NCBI GenBank assembly: GCA_020635205.1
Contig: JACKAE010000001.1
Span: forward strand, 744,001 to 808,000
Direction: 5' to 3'
Source of the DNA: Ignavibacteria bacterium
GTDB lineage: Bacteria > Bacteroidota > Ignavibacteria > OLB7
Length of the DNA: 64,000 nt
Shown here: in pieces, positions 1-8,735 of the stretch
How the letters are laid out: each line of letters begins with the position of its first letter
Numbering within the stretch: the stretch's first letter is position 1
The notes under the pieces: model-generated
What the model was told of the DNA's origin: nothing
What the model saw: only the letters and a program-made list of their open reading frames with translations
Database searches by the model: none
Made by a program: the position numbers and the translations under genes

Positions 1-114
1 TACCGTTGTTGAAAAAGTTCGCTAAACAGAGAGTTCTCTTCCTGCGAAAAAATGAGTATACGGAAACAACTCTAACGAATGCAAGGGAAAGATCAGTCTC
101 CCTGGGAACCTCTT

Positions 115-432
115 CTACAAAGCCTCTTCAGGGTTCCAGAAATGTTCTTCCATCACAACGGCCTCTCCCTTAAAGGTTACTCCCTCTTCCTCTAACAACT
201 CACGCATTCTTGATGGGGGAACGAAGTGAACCTTCCCACTTAACTCGCCATTCCGGTTCACAACGCGGTGGCAGGGGATGCGCTCATCGTTTGCGGCTGC
301 GTTCAGTGCATACCCCACTGTCCGTGCCGAGCGTCCTGCCCCAATGCGCTTTGCGATTGCTCCGTACGTTGTCACCTTCCCAACAGGTATTTGCATCACT
401 ACGTCGTAGACGCGGTGAAAAAAGTCGTTCAT
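115..432 (-). CDS. MGMT-family DNA-binding protein (O6-alkylguanine-DNA alkyltransferase C-terminal domain)
   Basis: A 105-residue protein made only of the helix-turn-helix/active-site domain of the Ogt/MGMT family. The N-terminal stretch VYDVVMQIPVGKVTTYGAIA and the active-site motif IPCHRVV (Cys about residue 53) are typical. Classical Ogt proteins are about 165 residues, so the N-terminal ribonuclease-H-like domain is absent. Alkyltransferase-like (ATL) proteins have this short form but carry Trp or Ala instead of Cys; here the Cys is kept, so methyl transfer is possible in principle. The role is repair or recognition of O6-alkylguanine. It stands alone; the next gene is divergent. Confidence 0.88.
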   Translation of the reverse strand: MNDFFHRVYDVVMQIPVGKVTTYGAIAKRIGAGRSARTVGYALNAAANDERIPCHRVVNRNGELSGKVHFVPPSRMRELLEEEGVTFKGEAVVMEEHFWNPEEAL

Positions 433-783
433 AATAGTTCCTGCGGCGTTTCAGATCGCGTCGATGTTTGGATGAATCGAAAGTACGAGAATTTGTTGGT
501 AGATTGTCGGGAGTAGTGAAGGTGTGTGGGATACCTAACTGTTCGGGAAGAGAGAGCCGTTCCGCCAGATGTCCCAGACTCTACCTCTGGGAAACGAACG
601 GCGCCCTACCTGCGGCAACACAATACTCCTTCTCAGAGGTTTGATGCTGTCGAAATCATGACATCGGTCATTGTTATTCGCTCAACGTCAACCTTACTTT
701 AATGCAGTCTCCGGAAGGTGCTGTATTGTCAGGCAACAAGGAAAACAATTCACTGGAAACACCTGAAATTAGGAGAAGAATAT
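433..783. other. intergenic region between two divergent genes
   Basis: About 350 bases with no convincing gene; the open frames here are shadows of the MGMT gene. It must hold the promoters for the divergent MGMT-family gene and the first universal stress gene. Only a weak 6-bp stem around 572-596 was seen, and no recognisable operator. Confidence 0.5.
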
Positions 784-1662
784 ATGAGCAGAGCCATGAG
801 GATAATTATCGGATATGACGGTTCCGAGTGTGCGGATCGAGGAATCAAGGATTTAGAGCGAGCCGGAATTCCAGAGGGATCGGACGTTTTAGTCCTCTCG
901 GTTGCCGAATGGTTTCCAGTTCCAATCGGTGTTGGTGGAAGTGAGGGGATAGGGCTGGAGCCTACGGAGAGTGGAGAGCTTGCCGTTGAGCTTGCGCGCC
1001 GAGGTGCTGCCATCGTGAAGAGCACACACCCGACTTGGAATGTCACTTCGGAAGGTTATACCGGATCCCCCGCCCACGAAATCGTTCGCCGCGCCGAAGA
1101 GTGGGGGGCTGAACTGATTGTAGTTGGCTCGCACGGTCGAGGGGCTGTTGGGCGGCTCCTGTTAGGGAGTGTCTCGCAGCAGATTATCCACTCCGCTCAC
1201 TCCTCCGTTCGCATCGCACGGCCAAACGACGAGAAGAGTGCCGATGCACCACTGAGATTGATCTTAGCAGTTGATGGCTCGGGATATTCCGAGGTTATTC
1301 TGGATGCACTGCTGTTACGAAGTTGGCCAACTGGAACGGTTGTCCACATTCTCAGTTCTGCGGAGTTCTCCTACGACAGCGAAGAGGAGGAGTCGATCCT
1401 CACGCGCCTTACCCTGTTGCACCAGAATATCTCGGAGAAGCTCAGCCAGAGTGGATTTGAAGTAGAGTCTACAATCGACACGAAGATGATGCACCCAAAG
1501 CGGATGATTCTTGTAGAAGCCGAGCGGAGTAATGCCGACTGCATTTTCATGGGAGCACGCGGCTTAAGTGGATTCGAGCGGTTTATTCTCGGAAGTATCT
1601 CAACCGGCGTTGCAATGCAGGCGAAGTGCTCTGTAGAGATTGTTCATAAAGCTACCGAGTAG
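784..1662 (+). CDS. universal stress protein, two tandem Usp domains (copy 1)
   Basis: A 292-residue protein with two UspA folds in tandem. Domain 1 begins RIIIGYDGSECA and ends with the ATP-binding signature GSHGRGAVGRLLLGSVS (G-2x-G-9x-G-S pattern). Domain 2 begins LILAVDGSG and has the equivalent GARGLSGFERFILGSIS. Start chosen at ATG 784 because AGGAG lies about 8 bases upstream; a longer frame from 718 would add 22 residues unlike any Usp. It is followed after about 110 bases by a close paralogue in the same orientation, and both lie beside CRP/FNR-type genes, a usual neighbourhood for redox or starvation response. Probably a cytoplasmic nucleotide-binding stress protein. Confidence 0.93.
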   Translation: MSRAMRIIIGYDGSECADRGIKDLERAGIPEGSDVLVLSVAEWFPVPIGVGGSEGIGLEPTESGELAVELARRGAAIVKSTHPTWNVTSEGYTGSPAHEIVRRAEEWGAELIVVGSHGRGAVGRLLLGSVSQQIIHSAHSSVRIARPNDEKSADAPLRLILAVDGSGYSEVILDALLLRSWPTGTVVHILSSAEFSYDSEEEESILTRLTLLHQNISEKLSQSGFEVESTIDTKMMHPKRMILVEAERSNADCIFMGARGLSGFERFILGSISTGVAMQAKCSVEIVHKATE

Positions 1663-1769
1663 TGAGAGTGAAGGTGAGGGGGAAGAAGTGCCACTCTCGG
1701 TTGTTGTAAGGCGATGATTCGCAAACGATAACTATATGGTTAGAAGCAAAGACTAATAAGGTGAAGTTC

Positions 1770-2624
1770 ATGAAGATTCTTATCTCATATGATGGTTCGA
1801 GTTGTGCGCAAGATGCGTTAAAAGAATTGCGTCGAGCCGGATTGCCTGAGCAGGCTGACGTTCTCGTTGTTTCCGTTGCCGAGCAGTGGAGAGCACCGGC
1901 AGGCTCCTCCGGCCAAGCCTTGGATGTCTCCGACCTCGCAGATAGTGCTTCGGCACTGAAGGTGGCAGAGGATGCTCGGGCGAAGCTCTGGGCAGATTTC
2001 CCCGGTTGGACGATCGAGGCAGAGGGGAAGGTTGGCTCCGTTTCCACCCAGGTTGTGAAGAGTGCCGACGAGTGGGGAGCCGATCTGGTCGTGGTCGGTT
2101 CGCACGGCTTGAATGCAGCCGAGCGGTTTGTCTTCGGCAGCATCTCACAGCAGTTGGTGACCAACGCCCACTCTTCTGTACGTGTAGCTCGGGGGAATCC
2201 ACACAGGGAAGATCAACCGATCCGGCTGTTAGTTGGTGTCGATGGATCGAGCGATTCCAACGTTGCCGTCGATGAAATCTTGAACCGTCACTGGCCGGAG
2301 CATACGAAAGTGTGGCTGACAACAGCCGTAAACTCCTACTTCGAAGAGGATGCCAACGTTAGAGAGCGCGAAGAGTCTGCGAAACTTCACGAAGAGATTG
2401 CCGAGCGGATGAAAGAACGAGGATTGTCGACAACATCGATAATTGATAACCTTGATCCGAAGTATTTAATACTGAGGACTGCCTCGGATATGGAAATTGA
2501 CTGCATCTTCATGGGAGCACGTGGTCTCTCACGTTTCGAGCGAACGTTGCTTGGAAGTGTCTCGGCAGCTATCTCAGCCAGGGCGCACTGTTCGGTGGAA
2601 GTTGTTCGGCGGCGGGGTGTTTGA
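1770..2624 (+). CDS. universal stress protein, two tandem Usp domains (copy 2)
   Basis: A 284-residue paralogue of the preceding gene. Domain 1 starts KILISYDGSSCA and carries GSHGLNAAERFVFGSIS; domain 2 starts RLLVGVDGSSDS and carries GARGLSRFERTLLGSVS, so both nucleotide-binding loops look intact. ATG 1770 is preferred because AAGGTGA sits just upstream; a GTG at 1761 would add three residues. The similarity in length, order and C-terminal motif (HCSVEVV here, KCSVEIV in copy 1) indicates a tandem gene duplication followed by divergence. Possibly transcribed with copy 1. Confidence 0.93.
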   Translation: MKILISYDGSSCAQDALKELRRAGLPEQADVLVVSVAEQWRAPAGSSGQALDVSDLADSASALKVAEDARAKLWADFPGWTIEAEGKVGSVSTQVVKSADEWGADLVVVGSHGLNAAERFVFGSISQQLVTNAHSSVRVARGNPHREDQPIRLLVGVDGSSDSNVAVDEILNRHWPEHTKVWLTTAVNSYFEEDANVREREESAKLHEEIAERMKERGLSTTSIIDNLDPKYLILRTASDMEIDCIFMGARGLSRFERTLLGSVSAAISARAHCSVEVVRRRGV

Positions 2625-2873
2625 GTGTATGGGTATATGAGTGCGTGAGTGAGGGGTGATGGTTTGTGCTCTGCTACTTACTCCAACTCGGGCTTCTATA
2701 GAGGTAACGAGTGGCGTATGGTGAAGAGGAACCTTGGTGGTCACCTTCTTATGATGAACTCTACAATAAACCACTTTCGGTTCCCATCAGGGTTGAACCG
2801 CTGACTTTTAAGAGGCGATCTCAGAGAATTCGGACAACGGAATTCTTTAGAACTACTGTTACTGGATAGGCTT

Positions 2874-3269
2874 CTATGCTGGACAGTACGACTCAGATCG
2901 GGCTATCCGGTCGGCAAGATTGCAGAGCAGGTGAACGGCAACGTGGTTATCTGAGGAGAGCGTTTCGATGAAGAGATTCGAAGGGATTGCGTGAAGGCTC
3001 GTCTGCTTTAGTGCAATTGCCTTGTTTGTGTAGGAGCCACCTCGGAACAGATCATCAAGACCGACAATGTCCCCGGAGCGCAATACCGTAGCTATCCGAT
3101 CTACACCACTATGGTCGCGTCGACTAATTCCGATGATTCCTCTGCGGAGTAGGTAGACGTAGCAAATCGGCATCTCCTCCCTGTAGAGAAACCCTCCCAC
3201 CGGTATCTCAATTCGTCGAATCGACTTAAGGTTCTCAGTGTAGAATATAGGTGGATAGCATTCTTTCAT
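2874..3269 (-). CDS. cyclic-nucleotide-binding-domain protein lacking a DNA-binding domain
   Basis: About 131 residues from ATG 3269, which is preceded by AGGCGAAG; a longer frame to 3332 would add a hydrophobic, low-quality N terminus. The sequence follows the CRP-type beta-roll: a GGFLYREEMPICYVYLLRRG strand-turn region, then VLRSGDIVGLDDLF, equivalent to the GE/DxxG phosphate-binding cassette region. It stops after the dimerisation helix region (NLADRIARS), with no helix-turn-helix. It lies about 130 bases downstream of a full CRP/FNR regulator on the same strand and could be a partner of it, or a truncated duplicate. The second half of the cassette is poorly conserved, so ligand binding is uncertain. 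Confidence 0.75.
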   Translation of the reverse strand: MKECYPPIFYTENLKSIRRIEIPVGGFLYREEMPICYVYLLRRGIIGISRRDHSGVDRIATVLRSGDIVGLDDLFRGGSYTNKAIALKQTSLHAIPSNLFIETLSSDNHVAVHLLCNLADRIARSESYCPA

Positions 3270-3400
3270 CTTCGCCTGATAGTAGAATGGTTGTGGAGAA
3301 GAAAATAGAGGAAGAAGAAAGGGGAAAACCATGACGTTTGTCAGGCTCTGAAGAAAGAGAAGATGTGGATGCCCACAATTCTCATTAGCTCAGCTTGCTG

Positions 3401-4111
3401 TTAGTCGGAAAGATTTGCTGTCCGCACCAGTGCCGATGAGTCGAGCACTTGGATGTCTCTACCCCGAATTTCGATCATTCCCTGATCCTTTAAGTGCGTA
3501 AGGTTACGAATTACCGACTCGGTAGCTGAGCCGACAATGTTGGCAATGTCTTCTCGCGTAATTCTTACGTTGAGTGTGCGGTTATCTTCTTTGAGGCCGT
3601 ATGTGTTTTGAAGCAGGAGAATTGTTTCGGCTACACGTTCCAGTACCGACTTTTGAGCCATTTCCACTACACGTTGTTCTGTGTTGTCAAGCTCATCTGA
3701 GAGAATTTCGAAGAGACGGAGGGTGAAGTTCGGGCCGGAGGCGACCAAGGAGTAGAACATCTGTTTTGAAATAAAGCAGACGTGTGTCTCCTCCAGTGCC
3801 TGGCTGCTTGAGGAGTGCTTCCCGCCATCGAGCAAACTTCGGTAGCCGAGTGCATCTCCCGGCTTTGCCAAACGGAGAATCTGCTCTCGTCCATCTTGCC
3901 CTGTCTTGAATACCTTGATTTTGCCCGAGTGAACGCAGTAGAGTCCAGCCGCAGGCTCTCCCTCAAGATAGAGGAACTCCCCTCGCTTGTATCTTCTACA
4001 GACCTTATTTTGATTAAGTACAGGGAGTTCTGATTCAGCAAGGTTGCTGAAAACAGAGCCTACACGTGATATACACGTTGCGCAGTCAGGAATGGGCAGC
4101 GGTTGTGCCAT
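3401..4111 (-). CDS. CRP/FNR-family transcriptional regulator
   Basis: A 236-residue regulator. Residues about 25-140 form the cNMP-like sensory beta-roll (YKRGEFLYLEGEPAAGLYCVHSGKIKVFK, split here as YKRGEFLYLEGEP and GLYCVHSGKIKVFK). A long dimerisation helix follows, then a winged helix-turn-helix at about 165-225 (VRITREDIANIVGSATESVI, then NLTHLKDQGMIEI). The N terminus has CATC plus one Cys in VCRR, fewer than the four Cys of a canonical Fe-S FNR, so oxygen sensing by a 4Fe-4S cluster is doubtful. The neighbouring universal stress genes are plausible targets. Confidence 0.92.
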   Translation of the reverse strand: MAQPLPIPDCATCISRVGSVFSNLAESELPVLNQNKVCRRYKRGEFLYLEGEPAAGLYCVHSGKIKVFKTGQDGREQILRLAKPGDALGYRSLLDGGKHSSSSQALEETHVCFISKQMFYSLVASGPNFTLRLFEILSDELDNTEQRVVEMAQKSVLERVAETILLLQNTYGLKEDNRTLNVRITREDIANIVGSATESVIRNLTHLKDQGMIEIRGRDIQVLDSSALVRTANLSD

Positions 4112-4220
4112 CTGCGAAGATACGAACTAAACGCTTTGGAGTCTTCCTTGACTATGCCGGCTGTAACAGAATCAAAAATGTATAGGCCTCTTGTTCAACG
4201 GCTTTTTCCGGGAGAAAATC

Positions 4221-5300
4221 ATGCACTACCGTACGTTTTACCTATATCTATCAATCGTACTACTTGCAGGATGCAGCAGTGCAACAGATGGAAATGTTGA
4301 TCGAGGTTCCGATCCACAGCCACGAGGAGAACGAGTTCTTGCAGTGGACGTAAACGAAGCTGAAGGAGAGAGCTACGATGCTGTTGTTAACCGAGCCAAC
4401 TCCGTTGGAGCAAACACATTCAGTCTCTCAATTGGGTGGGATGATATTGAAACTGCTCCCGGCATCTACAACCCGGCTGTCGACCTTCTCGCAATTGCGA
4501 ACTCCTACTATCCAACTCGGAATGCGTCAGTAGCCTTGATGGTTGGTCCAGTTGACACGAATAACGACCGGCTTCCATCCGACCTCAAAGGAAAGGCCTT
4601 TGACGATAGTGTGGTTGTGAACCGCTACAAGCGTCTGCTCGACTACCTCTTCTCGAAAATTCCTGATCTCGACCTTGCAGTGTTAGCTATCGGCAACGAA
4701 GTCGACTTCTTTCTCGCAAACGACCTGGAAGCGTGGGCTGCATACAAGCGATTCTTCGACGAGACTTCATCGTATGCCCGGCAGCTCCGACCCGGTTTGA
4801 ACGTTGGGGTGAAGGTGACGTTGGCAGGATTGCGCGGAGTGAGAAAAGAAGAGGCTCGGGTTCTCAACGAGAAGAGTGATGCAATTTTAACGACACACTA
4901 TCCGCTGAACGCAGATTTTACGGTTCAAGACCCTTCAGTGGTCGACGCAGATTTCGATCAAGTCGTGGAGCTATACCCGAATCGCTCGATCTGGTTTATG
5001 GAACTCGGCTATCCTTCCAGTCCGGTCTGCAACAGTTCGGAGGAAAAACAGGGAGAGTTTATTCGAGAAGTCTTCAGCGCGTGGGATAAACATCGGGGGA
5101 AGATCGACTATATCTCGTTTGGCATCATGTCAGATCGTTCGCAAGGAGCGATTGATGAGCTTTCTCGCTACTACGGGCTAAACGATCAAATCTTTCTCGA
5201 ATATCTTCGCACCCTCGGTCTGCGTACGTACCCAAATGGAGGAGAAGACAAAGTAAGTTGGGCAGTTCTGAAAGAGGAGGCTGTGAAGAGAGGGTGGTAG
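4221..5300 (+). CDS. lipoprotein with glycoside-hydrolase (TIM barrel)-like domain
   Basis: A 359-residue secreted lipoprotein. ATG 4221 is chosen because GGAG lies 7-10 bases upstream and it begins a signal peptide ending in the lipobox LLAGC. The mature part resembles clan GH-A barrels: RANSVGANTFSLSIGWDDIE near the N terminus, AIGNEVDFF about residue 157 (candidate acid/base Glu) and WFMELGYPSS about residue 260 (candidate nucleophile Glu). Such an N-E pair and E on late strands fits a retaining glycosidase, but the family and substrate cannot be named from sequence alone. It is divergent from the CRP/FNR gene and shares its upstream region. Confidence 0.7.
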   Translation: MHYRTFYLYLSIVLLAGCSSATDGNVDRGSDPQPRGERVLAVDVNEAEGESYDAVVNRANSVGANTFSLSIGWDDIETAPGIYNPAVDLLAIANSYYPTRNASVALMVGPVDTNNDRLPSDLKGKAFDDSVVVNRYKRLLDYLFSKIPDLDLAVLAIGNEVDFFLANDLEAWAAYKRFFDETSSYARQLRPGLNVGVKVTLAGLRGVRKEEARVLNEKSDAILTTHYPLNADFTVQDPSVVDADFDQVVELYPNRSIWFMELGYPSSPVCNSSEEKQGEFIREVFSAWDKHRGKIDYISFGIMSDRSQGAIDELSRYYGLNDQIFLEYLRTLGLRTYPNGGEDKVSWAVLKEEAVKRGW

Positions 5301-5361
5301 TCTCCTCTGCATCGTATCGGGTTCTAAGCAAACCACTTGGCAAATTCCGTACTTTGCTTCC

Positions 5362-6339
5362 ATGCTCGACAAAGGAACTATCACCGAGGAGATTCGCCGC
5401 TACGCGAAGGAAGAACTCGGCTTCGACTTAATTGGGTTTACCCCTGCTGAACGGCTTACCGAAGAAGGTGCGCAGCTGGAGGAGTGGCTTGCTCGGGGCT
5501 ACAACGGCTCGATGGAGTGGCTGGAGCGTGACCCAAATCGGCGGACAGATCCGCGCGAGGTTCTCCCATCTGCCCGCTCTGTGATTGTAGTAGCCAAGAA
5601 CTACTACACCCCCTACCAACACTCAGAAGAACCGAGCCACGTGAAGGTGAGTCGCTACGCGTGGGGGCGTGACTACCACCGGATTCTCCCGAAGAAGTTG
5701 AAGAAGCTCCACCAGCATATCATTGCGCTTGCTCCAGATGCAGAGAACCGTTGGTATGTCGACGCCGGCCCTGTGATGGAGAAGGCCTGGGCTGTGCGTG
5801 CAGGACTCGGCTGGCTCGGCAAACATTCCAACGTCATCACGCGGTCGCACGGGAGCTGGGTTTTCTTAGGTGTGATGTTAACGTCGTTAGAACTTCTCTA
5901 CACCAATCCCATTCCCGATTTCTGTGGAAGTTGTACTCGTTGCATCGACGCTTGCCCAACTGACGCAATCACACAACCCTACCTCGTCGACGCCAATCGC
6001 TGTATCAGCTACGTGACAATCGAGCAAAAACCGAAGGAGCCGCTCGATCCAGAATTTGCCGCAACGTTCGACCGCTGGGTCTTCGGCTGCGACATCTGCC
6101 AGGAAGTCTGCCCCTGGAACAAGTTCCAACAACCAACCGACGAACCAGACTTTGCCCCACGTCCCGGCAGGCTCGACCTGACATTCGACCAAATAGCAGC
6201 GATGACCGACGAAGAGTTTGAGGAGCGTTTCCGTGGAAGTCCAATCATGCGAACGAAGCTGGAGGGATTGCAGCGGAATGGGAAGGGGGGTGAGAATTCA
6301 AAAGGCAAAATTCAAAATTCAAAAGGGGGGGCTATATAA
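5362..6339 (+). CDS. queG: epoxyqueuosine reductase QueG
   Basis: A 325-residue iron-sulfur enzyme that performs the last step of queuosine synthesis, reducing epoxyqueuosine to queuosine in tRNA with a cobalamin cofactor. Visible family marks: AKELGFDLIGFTPAE-like start, VDAGPVMEKAWAVRAGLGW, and two ferredoxin-type clusters in CGSCTRCIDACPTDAI and FGCDICQEVCPWN. Length is normal for the family. The last about 17 residues (beginning GGENSKGKIQNSK) are translated from an intergenic ATTCAAAA repeat and are not expected to be functional. It starts 61 bases after the lipoprotein gene. Confidence 0.96.
   Translation: MLDKGTITEEIRRYAKEELGFDLIGFTPAERLTEEGAQLEEWLARGYNGSMEWLERDPNRRTDPREVLPSARSVIVVAKNYYTPYQHSEEPSHVKVSRYAWGRDYHRILPKKLKKLHQHIIALAPDAENRWYVDAGPVMEKAWAVRAGLGWLGKHSNVITRSHGSWVFLGVMLTSLELLYTNPIPDFCGSCTRCIDACPTDAITQPYLVDANRCISYVTIEQKPKEPLDPEFAATFDRWVFGCDICQEVCPWNKFQQPTDEPDFAPRPGRLDLTFDQIAAMTDEEFEERFRGSPIMRTKLEGLQRNGKGGENSKGKIQNSKGGAI
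6294..6325. repeat. ATTCAAAA-type intergenic repeat overlapping the queG 3' end
   Basis: Low-complexity block of ATTCAAAA units. It is read in frame at the end of queG and recurs at several other gene ends in the window (about 8650, 14800, 56520, 59300, 59490 and 61550). Confidence 0.8.
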
Positions 6340-6420
6340 ATGTCAACGACCTTTGCTTCTTGATGATATGGCAGGCAATCTTCATAACAACTCTTACGAA
6401 ACAAGTGCAAGGAACAAACT

Positions 6421-6650
6421 GCCCCGAAGGGGCAACCGATATCTGGCCGGGGATGCCAATCCCCGGAATAAAAAGCGTTCATAGTTCTTCTCGCCCCGAA
6501 GGGGCAGAATGGAAGAGAGGCAATGTCAAGGCTTGCAGCTCAGCCGCCCTTTCAGGGGGGAAACATCAAATAGCGGATAGAGTCCGTGGAGTGCAGCCTG
6601 CGGCTTTCTCCACGGCTATACAGCAGTGCTCCCTCCGGGAGCCGTTCGAT
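6421..6650. repeat. array of REP-like palindromes
   Basis: The 510-base gap between queG and the next gene contains no credible ORF but several perfect or near-perfect short hairpins: GCCCCGAAGGGGC at 6421-6433 and again at 6493-6505, CCGGGGA/TCCCCGG at 6447-6466, a CCCTTTCAGGGG palindrome near 6547-6558, CCGTGGA/TCCACGG at about 6590-6620, and GCTCCC/GGGAGC near 6630-6645. GCCCCGAAGGGGC plus CCGGGG-N6-CCCCGG modules are known as dispersed palindromic elements in several bacterial phyla and are often linked to RAYT/IS200-like transposases; none is encoded here. Confidence 0.65.
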
Positions 6651-6853
6651 AGGATAAGAAGTTCGGCAAGGTATGGCAAGAACACTATATGCACACATTT
6701 CTGAACGACTCTGAGACGTGATATCGCATTCTCTCGCAAACCAATTGTCCAGCAGTCTATTCCTTCAAAGGATGCGCGGAGAGTTTCGTTGATTAGGTGA
6801 CAACCATTCACATCTGACCTGTTCTAATATTCCATATCCGTCGCGCAATTTCA

Positions 6854-7204
6854 TTATCCACGAGTATAAAACTCTCCTATCACTTCGATGTTCCCTACGA
6901 TATTCTCGTTAAGCTGATCCAAGTCTTCTGCCGGTATCCACCACTCGGTATGGTGGGCTGCGCCAACACAATGAATAGCGTACTTGGCCATAAACTCTTC
7001 TCGAACTTCAAAGCGAGTAACGTAGCCAACGCCACTTGCCGGAACATTCCACTTCCGCGTGATCTCCTCCGCATACTCTTCATTCGTAACCGGATAGAAA
7101 ATCGGTTGCTCTGGCAAACGTGGTGGCCACTGCTGAAAGCCGCTCTGCTTCAAGAGTTGAAATTCTTCCGGATCAATTGGACGGTAGAGTATGGTGGTGC
7201 TCAT
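6854..7204 (-). CDS. conserved hypothetical protein (family often labelled ADP-ribosylation/crystallin J1)
   Basis: A 116-residue soluble protein from ATG 7204; the longer frame to 7243 adds 13 residues without support. Recognisable features are LYRPIDPEEFQLLKQSGFQ at the start, PPRLPEQPIFYPV, a central GYVTRFEV and HTEWWIPAEDLDQLN near the end. Close homologues, as I recall them, are short stand-alone proteins annotated by similarity as ADP-ribosylation/crystallin J1, but no catalytic ADP-ribosylglycohydrolase motif is visible, so the function is unknown. It lies 90 bases downstream of kmo on the same strand and may be co-transcribed with it. Confidence 0.72.
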   Translation of the reverse strand: MSTTILYRPIDPEEFQLLKQSGFQQWPPRLPEQPIFYPVTNEEYAEEITRKWNVPASGVGYVTRFEVREEFMAKYAIHCVGAAHHTEWWIPAEDLDQLNENIVGNIEVIGEFYTRG

Positions 7205-7293
7205 TATTGATTCTGTTCTGAAGATTTGCTTTGCCCTAACCACTTCTCAAACGGCGCAACACTTCCTCTACGTATTTCTCTCAAGCATCTCTT

Positions 7294-8640
7294 CTACTTA
7301 CTCACCGCAAACAACACTTCCTCCACTTTCTCCATTCCTTCTGCTATTGCCGCTTCTACTTGGTCGTAGCCAACTTGCTCTAACAGATCATCTTGTTGCT
7401 TCCCTTGTCCGAGTGCATCGGCGTAGGGGAGGTGGCTGAATGTGACCATCTCGTAGAGTGGCGCCCAGCGGTCAGGGAACATGTCGGCGAGCGCGGCATC
7501 GATCTTCTTCTTCCGGAGAAATTTCTCGTCGACAACTTTCGAGCGCATTTCGAGGAAGTTGCTCACGGCAAGTTGTGCGATTGCGTCGGTGTTCCGCTTG
7601 CGGCGCAGGTAGAATTCCTGTAGGATTGCCCCCCAGTCCTCATCTCCGTGGTCATCCAACACATCGTTCAACACGCGACAATCCTCGAAGCCTGCGTTCA
7701 TTCCCTGTCCGTAGAAGGGGACGATTGCGTGGGCCGCGTCGCCAATCAGGCAGGCCCAATCATCTACATGCCAAGGGCCGCAGTAGAGCGTACCAAGTTG
7801 CGACGTTGGATTGTTGTGCCAGTCCTCAATCAGCGTCGGCATCAGCGGAAGTGCATCTGGGAAATACTTCTCAAAGTAGGCGCGAACGTCATCGTCAGTC
7901 TTAATCTGGTCGAACCCATTCTCTCCCTCCATCGGTGCGAAGAGTGTGCAGGTGAAGGTTGCGTCTGGGTTTGGTAGGGCGATCATCATGAAGTCGTGGT
8001 GCGGCCAGATGTGGAGTGCGTTCTTCTCGATCAAGAATTCTCCGTTCGGCCCCGGTGGTATCTCCAGCTCCTTGTAGCCGTGCGATAGCCACTCAGTTCT
8101 CGCGGTGAATCCATCTATCTTCCGCTCCATTGCCTGACGAAGTGAAGAGTTGGCTCCATCGGCGGCAAAGAGGAGGTCAACATCACGCACGATCTCCTCA
8201 CCAGTTCCGGTATGTCGCAGCTTGATTTGTTTCCGCTCCAAGTCCACGTCAACGCAGGCCAGATCAAAGTGGAACTTCACATCCTCGTGGTGCTCCGAAG
8301 CGTTCGTCAACGTGATGTTCAGTCCACCCCGCGAAATCGAATTGATGTGTCTTCCAGTTCTGCTATATGGTTGTAATTGCAGACTCCCATCCAATCCGTG
8401 CACCATTCTTCCCTTCATCGGGATGGCATCTTTCATTACCTCCTCTTCCACTCGTGCTTCGTGGAGACCACGAATCCCGCGATCAGACAGAGCGAGGTTG
8501 ATCGAGCGCCCCCCAACAAATCCATGCACTCGAAAGTCTGGACGCTGTTCGTAGAGGTCGACGTGATAGCCACGGCGGGCAAGGTAGAGAGCGAGGAGAG
8601 GGCCAGTGAGACCAGCACCGAGAATTGTGACGTGACGCAT
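7294..8640 (-). CDS. kmo: kynurenine 3-monooxygenase
   Basis: A 448-residue FAD-dependent aromatic hydroxylase converting L-kynurenine to 3-hydroxykynurenine with NADPH and oxygen. N-terminal Rossmann motif ILGAGLTGPLLALYLARRG with DLYEQRPD at the second strand; the family stretch GGRSINLALSDRG; and the flavin-binding motif CLIGDAAHAIVPFYGQGMN about residue 300. Length and C-terminal hydrophobic helix region fit KMO. It is separated by about 8 kb from kynU but on the same strand as the whole pathway. An ATTCAAAA repeat begins a few bases upstream of its start. Confidence 0.96.
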   Translation of the reverse strand: MRHVTILGAGLTGPLLALYLARRGYHVDLYEQRPDFRVHGFVGGRSINLALSDRGIRGLHEARVEEEVMKDAIPMKGRMVHGLDGSLQLQPYSRTGRHINSISRGGLNITLTNASEHHEDVKFHFDLACVDVDLERKQIKLRHTGTGEEIVRDVDLLFAADGANSSLRQAMERKIDGFTARTEWLSHGYKELEIPPGPNGEFLIEKNALHIWPHHDFMMIALPNPDATFTCTLFAPMEGENGFDQIKTDDDVRAYFEKYFPDALPLMPTLIEDWHNNPTSQLGTLYCGPWHVDDWACLIGDAAHAIVPFYGQGMNAGFEDCRVLNDVLDDHGDEDWGAILQEFYLRRKRNTDAIAQLAVSNFLEMRSKVVDEKFLRKKKIDAALADMFPDRWAPLYEMVTFSHLPYADALGQGKQQDDLLEQVGYDQVEAAIAEGMEKVEEVLFAVSK

Positions 8641-8645
8641 GAAAT

Positions 8646-8678
8646 CAATTCAAAATTCAAAATGAAAAATTCAAAAGT
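8646..8678. repeat. ATTCAAAA-type intergenic repeat upstream of kmo
   Basis: Block of ATTCAAAA units only a few bases upstream of the kmo start codon, same family as at the queG 3' end. Confidence 0.75.
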
Positions 8679-8709
8679 AGAGATTGGGAAAGATAGGGGG
8701 ATTTGAGGT

Positions 8710-8735
8710 GTGGGGAAAGTGGGGAAAGTGGGGAA
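8710..8735. repeat. short tandem repeat, 9-bp unit GTGGGGAAA
   Basis: Almost three head-to-tail copies of GTGGGGAAA in the divergent region between kmo and the vWA lipoprotein gene. Confidence 0.75.

Noticed and set aside
2825..2848. 7-bp hairpin AGAATTC/GAATTCT between convergent genes
   Set aside because: Short, AT-rich stem with an 8-base loop; too weak to call a terminator.
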